Position numbers and translations under genes: made by a program
Assembly (NCBI GenBank): GCA_963682055.1
Contig: OY821747.1
Coordinates: 16,666,258-16,730,257 of the forward strand
DNA: 64,000 nt
Source of the DNA: Primula veris
Taxonomy: Eukaryota > Streptophyta > Magnoliopsida > Ericales > Primulaceae
Direction of reading: 5' to 3'
The notes under the pieces: model-generated
The model's database searches: none
The model's input: the letters and a program-made list of their open reading frames with translations, nothing else
What the model was told of the DNA's origin: nothing
Shown here: in pieces, positions 46,701 through 60,700 of the stretch
Numbering within the stretch: position 1 is the first letter of the stretch
How the letters are laid out: every line of letters begins with the position of its first letter

Positions 46701-49700
46701 TACAGGGAATACTGCCAGAGATTCTTGAAGAACTTTTAGCCGCTCGTAAAAGAGCTAAAGCTGATCTCAAGGTTCATTTTTTAATTAGCTTTCTTTGATT
46801 TTCCAACTTTCTTAATATCCAACACCAATGATTGATTGTCTGGCATCGAACTTGATGTGGTGCTTTTATTTTGGAATTCTTTGAGATATTGTATCCATGT
46901 CTTTTTACTGGGAGTACTGTAACATCCCGTATTTTTATAAATGGTTTTATTTATGATTTAATTTATCCAAAAACGTTTTATACAAAATTTTACCAAAAAC
47001 CGGTCACTCGACTAATTTTTAGCCAAAAACCGAAACTCTTCCGAAAAGCTTTATTTTTAAAAACCTGTTACTAATTTTACTAATAAAAAAGACCCAATAG
47101 TTTTGTTTCTAAATATTTGTTATTTTTTAGTAGTAAAACTATATTTTTGGATTAAGAGTTAACTTTTAGAACTTTGAGGACCAAATAGTTCGTTTCCACA
47201 AACTTTTCCAAAACACTTTTCAGCCACTTTTTAATTCATGATACCTAAAACAAGAGAGAAGAAGAGAGAAAAGAGAGAAAAGAGAAGAAGAAGAAGAAGA
47301 GAAACCATGTTAGCGGAATATTACCGGAAGCATCTCCTCTACGCTCTAAGATAACGAGGGTTATCCATTGCGACTAGACGAGGGTGTATGTTAGGGTTAG
47401 GTCTTACGGTTATTTTAAATTGGGGGTTTTTACCTTTTATCTTAAATATGTTCTTAATTTATTAATTGGGGTTATTTGTTGTATGTTTTATTCACTTATT
47501 TGAATGGGAGAAATTGATGAGTTAGTTATATTAATTTCGGATTAATGAGTTTATGGATGGGTTTGCATGTTTTATGCGTCGATTATGCATACAAGGTGTT
47601 CGTTAAAATGTTTGAAAGTGATTTTATGTTGTTATAGCGTTTGGCTAGTTGTGGATTTAGTACATGTGGTTATGTGTTATGTTGTATTACGTTGAGTGAC
47701 GTATGAGATGGTGTTATTTGAATAGTATAATATTATTGGCCGAGGCCTTAATATTTATACGTATGTGATTGTGTTAATTGGATGATTTTATATTATTGGC
47801 CGAGGCCTTGTGTTTTAGCTGTAGTGGCAATGGTCTCTGTCTCTCCCTAATTCCGGGGACAGAAGACGGCCGAGGGGATAGGGAATGACCTACCTTACGG
47901 ACCGGGGTAGGTGGCGTGAGAGGTCCCAGTGTGCACTATTTACTTTTATGTTAGCAATGGTCTATGTCTCTCCCTAATTCCGGGGACATAAGACGGCCGA
48001 AGGGATAGGGAATGACTCGTCTTACGGACTGGGGCGAGTGGCGTGAGAGGTCCAAGTGCGCACTATAAATCTACTTTTATGTTGCAATGGTCTATGTCTC
48101 TCCCTAATTCCGGGGACATAAGACGGCCGAAGGGATAGGGAATGACCTACCTTACGGACCGGGGTAGGTGGCGTGAGAGGTCCATGTATGCTTTAGATGT
48201 GTGTTGATGTTAGTTAATTTATTTAATTTATCCCGCTATAGAATGTCATTATATTCTTTTTATTCGACGATTATCGTAGTTGTAGAATGTCATTATATTT
48301 CTTTTTATACGTCGTTTATCGTAGTTGTAGAATTTGTGAGTTCTTGCATTTATGGGATGGAGTGACGGTGTTTGTGGTGCCGTCCCGTCTAGTTATGTAC
48401 GTGGGACTCACCGTTACAATTTTTGTCTTTCAGGTACAAATTAGGTTGAGGCGTTGGCTAGGTGCATTAGCTCGGTATCGCATGGGTTCGGGGCTTCTTT
48501 AGTCGCTTTCTTTTTATTTAGTTCATTTTGAGGTTGTAGCCTACGGGCGATTTACATTCGTTTCTTTTCTTTTATAATTTTGTCAAAATTATCTCGTCTT
48601 GTAACCGCGTTTGGCAAACAGTTTTATCTATTCGTTTAATTGTGCCTTTAGCTCGCTAGTGTTTTCTTTTTTTAAAATTTTTAATTTCGTACCAACAGGT
48701 TCTCTTTCCTTTTCTTTTAAAAGGTCATGCCTCGATATCCGTGTTTATGGAATTTGAGGTATGAGAAGTTGGTATCAGAGCTAACTAGGTTCTTGTATAC
48801 TTCGGGACGACGGGAAGATGGGTAACCATTGGACCAAGATCCATCGTATCCTTTTTACAAAACTTTTTCCAAAAACTCAAAACTTTTTCTAAAAACAGGG
48901 GGTTGCATTTAGCTTAAGTCATGTAGCTAGAAGTTTGTAGTAGTTGATGGAAGGAAAGTCCACATGTGAGGCAAGTTGGGGACAATGAGGACGCTTGTTG
49001 ATCCCGGCTCGTCAAACTAGTGGGTTGACCTCTCGTCGGTATGTGTGAAGGAATACCTTAGCGATGTTGAATTCTAGAGTATGCGAGGACGCTCGGGTGC
49101 TTTAGGATAACGTATCGTGATGGATTATCCCTCGCACTTTTGTGTTGTTTGTATGCGTGTGTAAATTGATATAGTGTGTATGAGGTGTAAGTTGTATGTC
49201 AAGTAGTAACAATGTATTAAAGTGCGAGAATTGTGAAGTTGATGATTTTACGTAGTGCGTTTTCATATTATTAACTTGTGTGTTGAAGTACGTTTTATGC
49301 GAATGGATGTTGATCGTAATAAGTTTGTGGACTTAAATGTCTTATTTGTGTGATATATGCCATGTAGGATATTACGAGTGTTGAGAAATTTTGCGTTTTT
49401 GAATCTTTATTTTCTGCTGTTTAACGATCGGTCGTTTGCCCAAAACGATTGGTCGAAACTTTTCTGACATCTCTGGAAGAAATTGTACCCAAAACGATCG
49501 GTCGTTTGTCCAAAACGATCGGTCGAAATTTTTCTGACCTCTCTGGAAGAATTTTTACCAAAAACGATCGGTCGTTTTCCCAAAACGATCGGTCGAATTT
49601 TTGGTGATCTCACTGGAAGAATCTTGATCCAAAACGATCGGTCGTTTTGTCCAAAACGATCGGTCGTTTTGTCCAAAACGATCGGTCGTTTTGTCCAAAA

Positions 49701-52700
49701 CGATCGGTCGTGTTCTGGCAATTTTGCTATTTTTCTCGTTATACTTCAAACGCTCATAACTTCTTCGTTTTAACTCCGATTCTAGTTCCGCTGGCTTCGT
49801 TTTTCAGTACTCTATCTTTCTGGCGTTTCAGAATTTCCATTTTCTATTTTTGGAAAAGTCAAAGCATTATATCGTCGAAATCGTGAATTCGTAAAAATCA
49901 GTTTTTGAACCTTAGAAAGCTTGATAAAGTGATTGATTTGTAAACCGAGCTTTTATCATGTATGAATATACATGTATGAGTAGTATTGTCGAGTAAGACA
50001 ACTAAAGTGTCGGTTTTAAATGTATGTAGTAATGGCTATTACCACAAGGACTAGTGGAAGGAGACCAGCTACACGTGGGGGCGCATCACCACCAAGCGGT
50101 GCGGCTACCCGAGGTAGGACAAATGGAGGAGGAAGAAGAGCTCCAAGGGGGCGTGGAGCAACTAGAGGAAGAAGGACAGCAAGTAATCGTGGGGGGAGAG
50201 GTAACACTAATGCCCCACAACTTGAGCAACCCGAGGCTGAGAATGTGTATGAGGAAGTGAATGTGGAAGAAGAAGAGACCTTTGCACCGGAACCGGAAAC
50301 GGTCAATGCTAATCAAGTGATGACCGACCTTCAGAAGGTGGTGCAAATGATGGTGCAGAATGCACAAGCTGGGAGTTCAAGCAACAATGGATTGCTTAAC
50401 TTCACCCGATTGGGGGCTCCGACTTTCGATGGGTTAGGTGAACCATCCATAGCTGAGGGATGGGTGGATGAAATGGAGAAATATTTATCGGCTGAAGGAA
50501 TAGTAAATGGGGAGCAAAAGATGAATATGGCTCAGTTTCACCTAAAGGGTGAAGCACGGAAGTGGTGGTTGGGAATTGTGGATACATACGACATAAGCAA
50601 CTTCGAATGGAATGAGTTCATCAAATTGTTTAATCGACAGTTTCTTCCAGATTCTTATAAGGACGAAATGAGAAGACGTTTCGAGGAGCTGTATCAAGGG
50701 GGTATGACCGTTCAAGCATACCAACTGAAGTTTACCTCATTCTCGAGGTATGCCCCAGAATCGGTTATAGGGGGTGCAGAAAGATGTAGGAGATTCATGA
50801 AGGGGTTGAATCCGACCATCTCGCTACAATTGGCATCGGCTCGACATGTCAACTATAGTGAATTGGTAAAATCAGACCAAGCTGTGGAAGGAGCTCTACT
50901 CCATAACAAGCGAATCTCGGAGAAGTCGAAAACCGGAAATGCTCCGAGGGAAGATAAAAAGAGGACTTGGGATATGGCGAATAATTCACGATTTCAACAA
51001 CCGGGAAGAGGAGAGAGGAGTTTTAACCCACCGCCGACAAACGTCATGATAAGGGGAGCGTGTTTCCACTATGGAGACGCGAACCATCGACAATTCGAGT
51101 GCCCTAGGGTCCAATGTAGGACATGCAACCGAATGGGACATACGGCAAGGGTTTGTCCCGGGGGACAAGGAAGAATCGACACCAACCGACACTTTAACCA
51201 ACCTAGGTTGCCACCACCACCACCAAGAGGACCAGGATTCGTACCATCACACCAATTACCTGGGAACCAAGAGGGAGGGTTTCGAGGTAACCACCAAGGA
51301 GGGGGAAACCGGGGGAACTACCGAGAAGGCTATCGGGGCCCGGGGAACCGAGGGAATCATGGGGGGAGTAGAGGACTGCAAGGAAACCCACCAATTCAAG
51401 CACTTCTATTTGCCTTGCCACAGTTGCCAAACCAAGGAGATCCGGCAAATGTACAAGGTATGGTTCTTGTGTGCTCATCTTGGGCACATGTTCTTTTCGA
51501 TAGGGGGCTTCGCGTTCTTTTATATCTAGAAGTCTAGTTGAGTCTTTGTCGTTAGAAATTGGGGTTCTAGAGAACCCAATCGTTGTAAAGACTCCTGTTG
51601 GGGGTCGAGTTGTGTTGGACCGAGTGTGTCGGTCTTGTGAGATGGTGGTGGCGGACCACGTGTTTATATTTGATTTAATTGTTATAGAGATGTCGGGGTT
51701 CGACGTGATTCTTGGAATGGACTGGTTGGTTCATTTCAACTCTTTCATCGATTGTGTTCGACGAAAGGTTTTCCTTACAACTTCATCTGGAGATGAGGTG
51801 TTCTTCGCGGGGAAAGGGACGCTACCCTTTCTTCCATTCCTTATTATTCCAAGCGGGTTGTGGGCAACCTGTCTTGTCTTTTGGCTAGTCTCTCGATAGT
51901 GGATAACGACGAGGAAGTGGAAATGTGGTCACGCGTAGTGGACGATTTTAGAGATGTGTTTCCGAAGGATCTACAGGGGTTGCCACCGAAGAGAGGGTTA
52001 GACTTTTCTATCGACTTGGTACCGGGAACGGCAACCATAGCCATTTCCCCGTACTGATTGGCACCAGCAGAGTTGAAGGAGTTAAGTAAATAGTTAGAAG
52101 AACTGCTAGAGAAGGGGTTTATTAGGTGGAGTACGTCACCGTGGGCGGCACCGGCCTTATTCGTGCAAAAGAAAGATGGATCGATGAGGATGTGCATCGA
52201 CTATCGAAAGCTAAATAGGGTGACTATTAAGAATAAGTACCCACTACCTCGAATTGACGATTTGTTTGACCAACTGAAAGCAGCGACGTTCTTTTCAAAA
52301 ATCGACTTGCGATCAGGCTATCACCAATTGAGGGTGAAGGATGAGGATATTTCGAAAACGGCCTTTAGGACCCGGTATGGTCACTATGAGTTTGTGGTCA
52401 TGCCGTTCGGGTTAACTAATGCGCCGGCAGCATTTATGGAGTTAATGAACCGAATCTTTAAGGAGTATCTCGACAAGTTTGTGGTGGTCTTCGTCGACGA
52501 TATTTTGATTTACTCGGGTTCAAGGGAGGAACACGAGGAGTATCTCCGTTTAGCGTTGCTCACGTTGAGAGAGCACCAACTTTACGGAAAGTTTAGCAAA
52601 TGTGAGTTTTGGCTAAATGAGGTGAAATTTCTTGAACATGTGATCTCGGAAGAAGGGGTAAAGGTGGACGTGACGAAAATTGAGGCGGTTTCGAATTGGA

Positions 52701-55700
52701 CACAACCGAAAAATGTGTTCGAGATTCGAAGTTTCTTGGGTTTAGCTGGATACTATCGACGGTTCGTCAAGGATTTCTCGAAGTTGGCGGCTCCAATGAC
52801 TTACCTTACCAAAAAGGGGGTGAAGTTCGTATGGAGTGAGGCTTGCGAGAAAGCTTTCCTAGAACTCAAGAAGCGGTTGACTAATTCTCCCATACTAGTT
52901 ATTCCTGAGCAAGTGAAGGGTTACCAAGTGTATTGCGATGCTTCGAAGGAAGGCTTGGGTTGCGTCTTGATGCAAGACGGAAAGGTTATCGCTTATGCTT
53001 CGCGAAAACTAAGGATTCACGAAAAGAACTATCCAACTCATGACCTAGAGCTAGCAGCAATAGTTCATGCGTTGAAAATATGGAGACATTATCTGTTCGG
53101 GGAAAAGTTCAAAGTGTTCTCGGATCACAAGAGCTTAGGGCATATTTTTACCCAACGTGATCTAAATATGCGACAACGACGATGGATGGAATATTTGGAA
53201 CAGTACGACTATGACTTGCACTATCATCCGGGAAAGGCCAATGTAGTGGCGGATGCTTTGAGTTGAAAGTCCCATACGACATTAGCGCATGTGGCGATCG
53301 AGGAATGGAGGATGATGGGAAAAGTGAACGAGTTCGACTTGGAGTTTGGACATGTTAATGGGGGGACTTTGTACACAATAGTGGTACAACCGGAACTTGT
53401 GAGTAGGGTTTTGAAAGCACAAGAAGGGGATGAGAAAGTGGAGAACTTTGAGAAACAGATAAGTTCGAGCGAAGGATTAGAGGGTTGGACGAAAGGAACC
53501 GATGGAAGACTACGCTTTAAGGGAAGGACTTATGTGACAGAAAACATGAGGAACGAAGTATTAAAGGAGTTTCACCACTCCCGATTAGCCGTTCATCCCG
53601 GCAGGACGAAAATGTATCATGATGCGAAAAGACAGTTTTGGTGGCCCGGAATGAAACGAGATGTAGCTTCATATGTTAGCAGGTGTCTAACTTGCCAGCA
53701 AGTGAAAGAGGAACACCAAAGGCCGGCGGGTATGCTCCAACCTTTACCGGTAGCGGAATGGAAGTGGGAAAGGATAGCAATGGACTTTGTGACAAACTTA
53801 CCAAGATCGGTAAGTGGGAATGACGCTGTGTGGGTTGTGGTCGACCGTTTGACCAAATCTGCACACTTCATTGCGATTAAGATGACGAATTCGGTGGAAA
53901 TCTTGGGACGGAAGTATATTAAGGAAATTGTTAGACTTCATGGGGTGCCGATTTCGATAGTATCGGATCGAGACGCGAGGTTTGTGTCGAGGTTCTGGGG
54001 TGCATTGCAAAATGCCTTAGGGACCAAGTTGACAATGAGTACGGCGTTTCATCCCCAAACGGATGGACAATCGGAGCGAACTATCCAAGTGCTAGAGGAT
54101 ATGTTACGCACATGTGTGAATGACTTCAAGGGAGGCTGGGAGAGCCATTTGCCCTTAGTGGAGTTTGGGTATAATAATAGCTTTCAAGCTAGTATTGGCA
54201 TGGCACCTTTCGAGGCTTTATACGGGCGGCCGTGTAGGTCACCGGTGTGTTGGACCGAGGTGGGAGAAGCGGAAATCTTAGGACCGCAATTAGTTCAAGA
54301 AACAACAGAAAAGATTAAGTTAATTCGACAAAGGCTTGAGACGGCCCGAAGTAGGCAAAAGAGTTATGCGGATAAGAGGATGAGACCTTTGGAGTTCGAA
54401 AAAGGGGATCAAGTATTTTTGCGAGTTTCGCCAAGGAAGGGGGTTATGAGGTTTGGCTCAAAAGGGAAGTTGAGCCCGAGATTTATCGGACCATTTGAGA
54501 TTGTGGACCGAGTTGGAGAAGTTGCTTACCGGTTGGACTTACCACCAAAGTTGGCGGGGGTTCACCCGGTGTTCCATGTGTCAATGTTGAAAAATTATCA
54601 TCACGACCCTTCACACGTGGTGGACTTTGAGGACATTGAGGTTAGTGCGGATGTGACCTACGAAGTGGGACCTATGAGTATTATCGATGTGTAAGAGAAG
54701 GAACTTCGAGGAAAAACGATTAGATTAGTAAAGGTGGTTTGGAAACACCACGGGGCCGAGGAGGCAACTTGGGAACGTGAGGATGAGATGAAGAGGAAGT
54801 ATCCTAATCTCGACTTTTCTTTAGGTACTTTTCTTTAGATGCATTCTAATTTCGGGACGAAATTTCTTTATCGGGGAAGAGTTGTAACGCCTAGAGTTTG
54901 GTGTTTAGCTTATTAGAGTTTAGCTTACTAGAAATACCCGTACGTTGAGTCTTGGGTACGTTTAAAATTTTTGAGTTGTTGTCTCTTATTATGTTGGATA
55001 TTGCATATAGGTGTTTACCTTGTTTGAGATTCTTACGTGTAGTTCATGTATTTTGAAGTTTGTAGACGTTGTGGAGTTGTTAAGGTAGAAGCATGTCATT
55101 TTGGTTGTTGAGCTAGAAACATGTTACCTTTGTTACATTACTGTCTTTTATTTTATTAGTCATTGTTTTACATTATCGAGCTACTTACGTACCTTTCGTT
55201 TACTTGAGTTATGGATGGAAGAGTGGTATGAGTTGTGTACCCTGAGTATTTTATTTCTTAGATTATGACACGAATTTGACGTTTAAATTTTTATGGCCTT
55301 ATTTGTAAAAGTTTATCATTTCTGGGTATAGTTGTTTAGATAGAAAATTTCGGGACGAAATTCTTTTAAGGAGGGTTAGTTGTAACATCCCGTATTTTTA
55401 TAAATGGTTTTATTTATGATTTAATTTATACAAAAACGTTTTATACAAAATTTTACCAAAAACCGGTCACTCGACTAATTTTTAGTCAAAAACCGAAACT
55501 CTTCCGAAAAGCTTTATTTTTAAAAACCTGTCACTAATTTTACTAATAAAAAGGACCCAATAGTTTTGTTTCTAAAGATTTGTTATTTTTGAGTAGTAAA
55601 ACTATATTTTTGGATTAAGAGTTAACTTTTAGAACTTTGAGAACCAAATAGTTCGCTTCCACAAACTTTTCCAAAACAGTTTTCTTAAAAAACACTTTTC

Positions 55701-57732
55701 AGCCACTTTTTAATTCATGATACCTAAAACAAGAGAGAAGAAGAGAGAAAAGAGAGAAAAGAGAAGAAGAAGAAGAAGAAGAAGAAGAAGAGAAACCACG
55801 TTAGCGGAATATTACCGGAAGCATCTCCTCTACGCTCTAAGGTAACGGGAGTTATCCATTGCGACTAGACGAGGGTGTATGTTAGAGTTAGGTCTTACGG
55901 TTATTTTAAATTGGGGGTTTTTACCTTTTATCTTAAATATGTTCTTAATTTGTTAATTGGGGTTATTTGTTGTATGTTTTATTCACTTATTTGAATGGGA
56001 GAAATTGATGAGTTAGTTATAGTAATTTCGGATTAATGAGTTTATGGATGGGTTTGCATGTTTTATGCGTCGATTATGCATACAAGGTGTTCGTTAAAAT
56101 GTCTGAAAGTGATTTTATGTTGTTATAGCGTTTGGCTAGTTGTGGATTTAGTACATGTGGTTATGTGTTATGTTGTATTACGTTGAGTGACGTATGAGAT
56201 GGTGTTATTTGAATAGTATAATATTATTGGCCGAGGCCTTAATATTTATACGTATGTGATTGTGTTAATTGGATGATTTTATATTTTTGGCCGAGGCCTT
56301 GTGTTTTAGCTGTAGTGGCAATGGTCTCTGTCTCTCCCTAATTCCGGGGACAGAAGACGGCCGAGGGGATAGGGAATGACCTACCTTACGGACCGGGGTA
56401 GGTGGCGTGAGAGGTCACAGTGTGCACTATTTACTTTTATGTTAGCAATGGTCTATGTCTCTCCCTAATTCCGGGAACATAAGACGGCCGAAGGGATAGG
56501 GAATGACTCGTCTTACGGACTGGGGCGAGTGGCGTGAGAGGTCCAAGTGCGCACTATAAATCTACTTTTATGTTGCAATGGTCTATGTCTCTCCCTAATT
56601 CCGGGGACATAAGACGGCCGAAGGGATAGGGAATGACCTACCTTACGGACCGGGGTAGGTGGCGTGAGAGGTCCATGTATGCTTTAGATGTGTGTTGATG
56701 TTAGTTAATTTATTTAATTTATCCCGCTATAGAATGTCATTATATTCTTTTTATTCGTCGATTATCGTAGTTGTAGAATGTCATTATATTTCTTTTTATA
56801 CGTCGTTTATCGTAGTTGTAGAATTTGTGAGTTCTTGCATTTATGGGATGGAGTGACGGTGTTTGTGGTGCCGTCACGTCTAGTTATGTACGTGGGACTC
56901 ACCGTTACAGTTTTTGTCTTTCAGGTACAAATTAGGTTGAGGCGTTGGCTAGGTGCATTAGCTCGGTATCGCATGGGTTTGGGGCTTCTTTAGTCGCTTT
57001 CTTTTTATTTAGTTCATTTTGAGGTTGTAGCCTACGGACGATTTACATTCGTTTCTTTTCTTTTATAATTTTGTCAAAATTATCTTGTCTTGTAGCCGTG
57101 TTTGGCAAACAGTTTTATCTATTCGTTTAATTGTGCCTTTAGCTCGCTAGTGTTTTCTTTTTTTAAAATTTTTAATTTCGTACCAACAGTTTCTTTTTCC
57201 TTTTTTTTCTTTCGTGTTTGGGTGTGACAACTACCATCTTTAGTTTGATTAGATTTTATTAGAACATATGTAAACATTGACAAAGATTTATTCGGTTTCC
57301 ATCTTCTATCTTTAATAGTACCACTACATATAAAATTTAATGTCTCTTAATGATTAACAGTGAGAAGTTTTCTTTGTTTTTGGTTGTTAGGATGCAAAAG
57401 ATCCTGTTGTGAAGGCTGTACTTGATGGTCGACAATTGGCTTTAAAGGTAAATCATGTCCTTCAAAATTTCATAATCTTTTTGCATTCAACTGTGTTTTA
57501 AGTCTTTTATAGCCTGTGACATCTATTATGCTGTACCATTCTCCAACAGCCTAATACCTGTCATACTGTTACCTTTTCAGATAAGTGCAAACTCTGTATA
57601 TGGGTTTACAGGCGCTACAGTTGGGCAATTACCATGCTTAGAGATATCTTCGTGTGTCACAAGCTATGGTATCATATTTGGATTCCTACTACAATCTAGT
57701 ACTGTTTCTAAATCTGTACGTGTGTGTGTGTG

Positions 57733-57778
<46 letters not shown>

Positions 57779-60700
57779 GGGGTGGCGGGGCCTTTGTAAT
57801 AGTCTGTTGTGTATGAACTATTAGAGCTGTGCTCATGAGCTAATTCCTTTTTTTACTCACTCTTTGAAGGTAGACAAATGATTGAGCACACAAAGAGACT
57901 TGTGGAGGACAAGTTTAATACACTTGGAGGATATGAATTCAATGCTGAGGTATATATCCTTCACATCACTCTTTTCTGCTTGCAATTACCCTAAACAACA
58001 GTCACTTAGCTGAACAACTCTGCTACTCCCCCCTGGCCCCTACACCTTTTCCTGCTACTCCTTTCTTCAGAAATTATACTCTTTAATTACAGCAGTTAAT
58101 TAAGGTTAGTTGGGAAAAACATATATAAAATCGGTTCTGTTTTCTATGATTCTATCTCAGGTTATATATGGAGATACAGATTCTGTGATGGTACAATTCG
58201 GGGTGCCAACTGTTGAAGCAGCTATGAACTTGGGCAGAGAAGCTGCTAATTACATCAGTGGGACTTTCATACAAGTGCGTTTAACAACTCTATTTTCTTG
58301 TTTTCTTTTTCCCTTAGTGTATCCAAGTTCATGAATTGTATTCAGTAGATGAACTAAAGACTAGTCTCTAACATGGTCAAGTTTATATAATGTAGTTTAT
58401 CCCCTACATCCCCATTAAATGTGTTTCATCAGTTGCCTCCTAAAATTGAAGCCTATTTGGTTTCATGTGATTGGTAAAACTTTTAAATACTCTGTCTATG
58501 AAGCTCTTTTGAGGGAGTTCTTTAATAACTGAGAAAGAACTTACATGCATTCACATGTTCATATATTGTTTGTGAATGTTAAAAGAATCTAAAAAGAACT
58601 TTGTCACTGCAAATACCATCAAATTCTATCCTGTCCTATAATTGGGACTTCTTTTGAGTTGTTTCCAGCTTTTACTCGTTTAAATTGAAATAAATAACCC
58701 TGTCTAACAACCTGTGACACTATTTCTTTTGTAAAAAAAACTAGGTTATTTATAGCAAACTCTTAACTTTCTGTCTTTCTTTATGATGTTTGTCTTTAGC
58801 CCATCAAATTAGAGTTTGAGAAGGTGTATTACCCGTATCTACTGATCAGCAAAAAGAGATATGCGGGTTTATTGTGGACAAACTCAGACAAGTTTGATAA
58901 AATGGATACTAAAGGTGAGATTTAAGGCTGTTTGACTTTCAGTATTGAATTTGCCTTTGTTAATTTTTAATTATTTTTTAAAACTTTGGTGGCCAGGCAT
59001 TGAAACTGTTAGAAGGGACAATTGCTTGTTGGTTAAAAATCTGGTAACTGAATGCCTTCATAAGATACTGATAGACAGGAATATTCCTGGCGCTGTTCAG
59101 TATGTTAAAAACACCATATCAGATCTTCTCATGAATCGCATGGATTTGTCTCTTCTGGTTATTACCAAAGTAAGAATCTGACTGCATGTTTTTCGTGCGT
59201 GTTTGTTTAGATGTTATTCTCGGACCATCTTTGTCACTCCCTTGTTTGTTATGAACATTACCTTTTATTTTTTGATAATAATAAGCCCTCACTGTGGAGG
59301 TATCCTCACTTTAAAGGCGAGGATCAAACCCTGGTGCGCAGAATATATTAAGGTTCTAACCATGTTGGACAACTCACATTAGATAACTTATAAATCTTGT
59401 TTAGGTCTAAAATAAATTTGTAAATATATATTACCAACATGCCAGATATTCAATGCTGTCCTGTATTAAAGATTGTTTTATGTTACAGGGTCTGACAAAA
59501 ACAGGGGATGATTATGAAGTAAAGACAGCACATGTTGAACTTGCTGAGAGGATGCGGAAGGTAGTAACACGTTAATTAGTGCTAAACTTGATTTTACCTT
59601 GTCTGGTGCATACTTGTCTCATTGTTCGTCCAACCACGGGGTTGAGATGTGATGAAATTAATTGGATATATTCTCCAGAGCAATTTTTGTAGCCTTTACT
59701 AAAGAATAGTACTATACTTTGTTACTCTGCTGAGTTTGTTATTTGTCCGAACTCAATTAAACATTCTGTAACACTTGGTATATCATGTGTGGTCCTTCCT
59801 TCTGTTTGGCATTTTAGTGTGAGGTGTATGGGCTTTACGTTTTTAACATGGTTTAGAGCAAGCTAGTGTAATGCGGTTATTGTTGTTTTGTTTTGCTAAA
59901 CTCGTTTATAACCACTTGTTGGGTATTTATGGGGTATAAGAAATACTTCTTAAGTTCTAGACTCTGATGGTATGCATGTTTGAAATAAATATTCTTTATA
60001 ACATTTTAAAAATATTGCAGAGGAGATTATATTTTATGAAATAACCAATCCATGCCCCTAATTTCATTGCAGTAGATGGGAGTTTCCATTAGTTTTTTTA
60101 GTTTGTTTTGGTCATCAAAATTTACACCTAAGAGTTGAGAAGTCAATAGGCATAGATTGAAAGCTATGAAAGTGATTGTACTCCATCCTGGAAAATCAAA
60201 GATATAGACAGTGGAAACTCCGAGTCATTGTAGACCAGTAGAAGACCTTATTTTTGCTTCTCCACAGTTCTAAATCTATAAGAAGTTATAGACTGTTTTA
60301 AGCGTATGCAGACTAGTAGGAACAAGCGTTAAGCGACGTGTGGCAGTCATTTATTTTTTGTTCAAATTATTGTTCTTACGGCTCATTGTAAGTGTCTTTT
60401 CATTCACCTCGAGATGCAAACCTCTAAGTTACCAACATTGCTGGCAAATATTGCTTTTCTAAAACTTTTGACCATTAGTTTGTTTAACAAACTGCTGTCT
60501 TGGTTATTCAATTTTTTGGACCCAATGCAACTTTTTTTTATATAGAGCATTTATGAGGAAACATGGTGCTGAAGAGTTGACAACTTCACAAATTCGGATT
60601 TTACTTGTTGCATATGTTTGTTAATTATCTATTAAACATATAACATTCATGATGGTGGATTAGGTTTAACAAAAACTAAAACACACTCTAACATTTCAAA

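Larger units (their letters stand above)
46918..57229 (+). mobile_element. Ty3/gypsy chromovirus (Tekay/Del type), 10.3 kb, in POLD1 intron 17
   Basis: LTRs of 1,849 bp at both ends (46918-48766 and 55381-57229) begin TGTAACATCCCG. The right LTR ends GTGTGACA. Flanks AGTAC (46913-46917) and ACTAC (57230-57234) are a 5-bp TSD with one mismatch. The primer site TGGTATCAGAGC (48770-48781) is a perfect initiator-Met tRNA match. Order: Gag, protease, RT, RNase H, integrase, chromodomain, then the polypurine region. By eye the LTRs differ at about 30 positions in ~1.75 kb, so it is fairly recent. Two frameshifts and four stops make it defective. Same strand as POLD1. Confidence 0.95.

Noticed and set aside
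48287..48502. 71-codon ORF present twice (also 56778-56993)
   Set aside because: It sits in both LTRs of the chromovirus, so duplication reflects the LTRs and not a conserved gene.
49407..49773. Overlapping repetitive ORFs on both strands
   Set aside because: Translations of the CGATCGGTCG array in the chromovirus leader, not proteins.
50016..50306. Minus-strand ORFs antisense to gag and pol of the chromovirus
   Set aside because: Shadows of the strong plus-strand Gag-Pol frames, with low-complexity translations.
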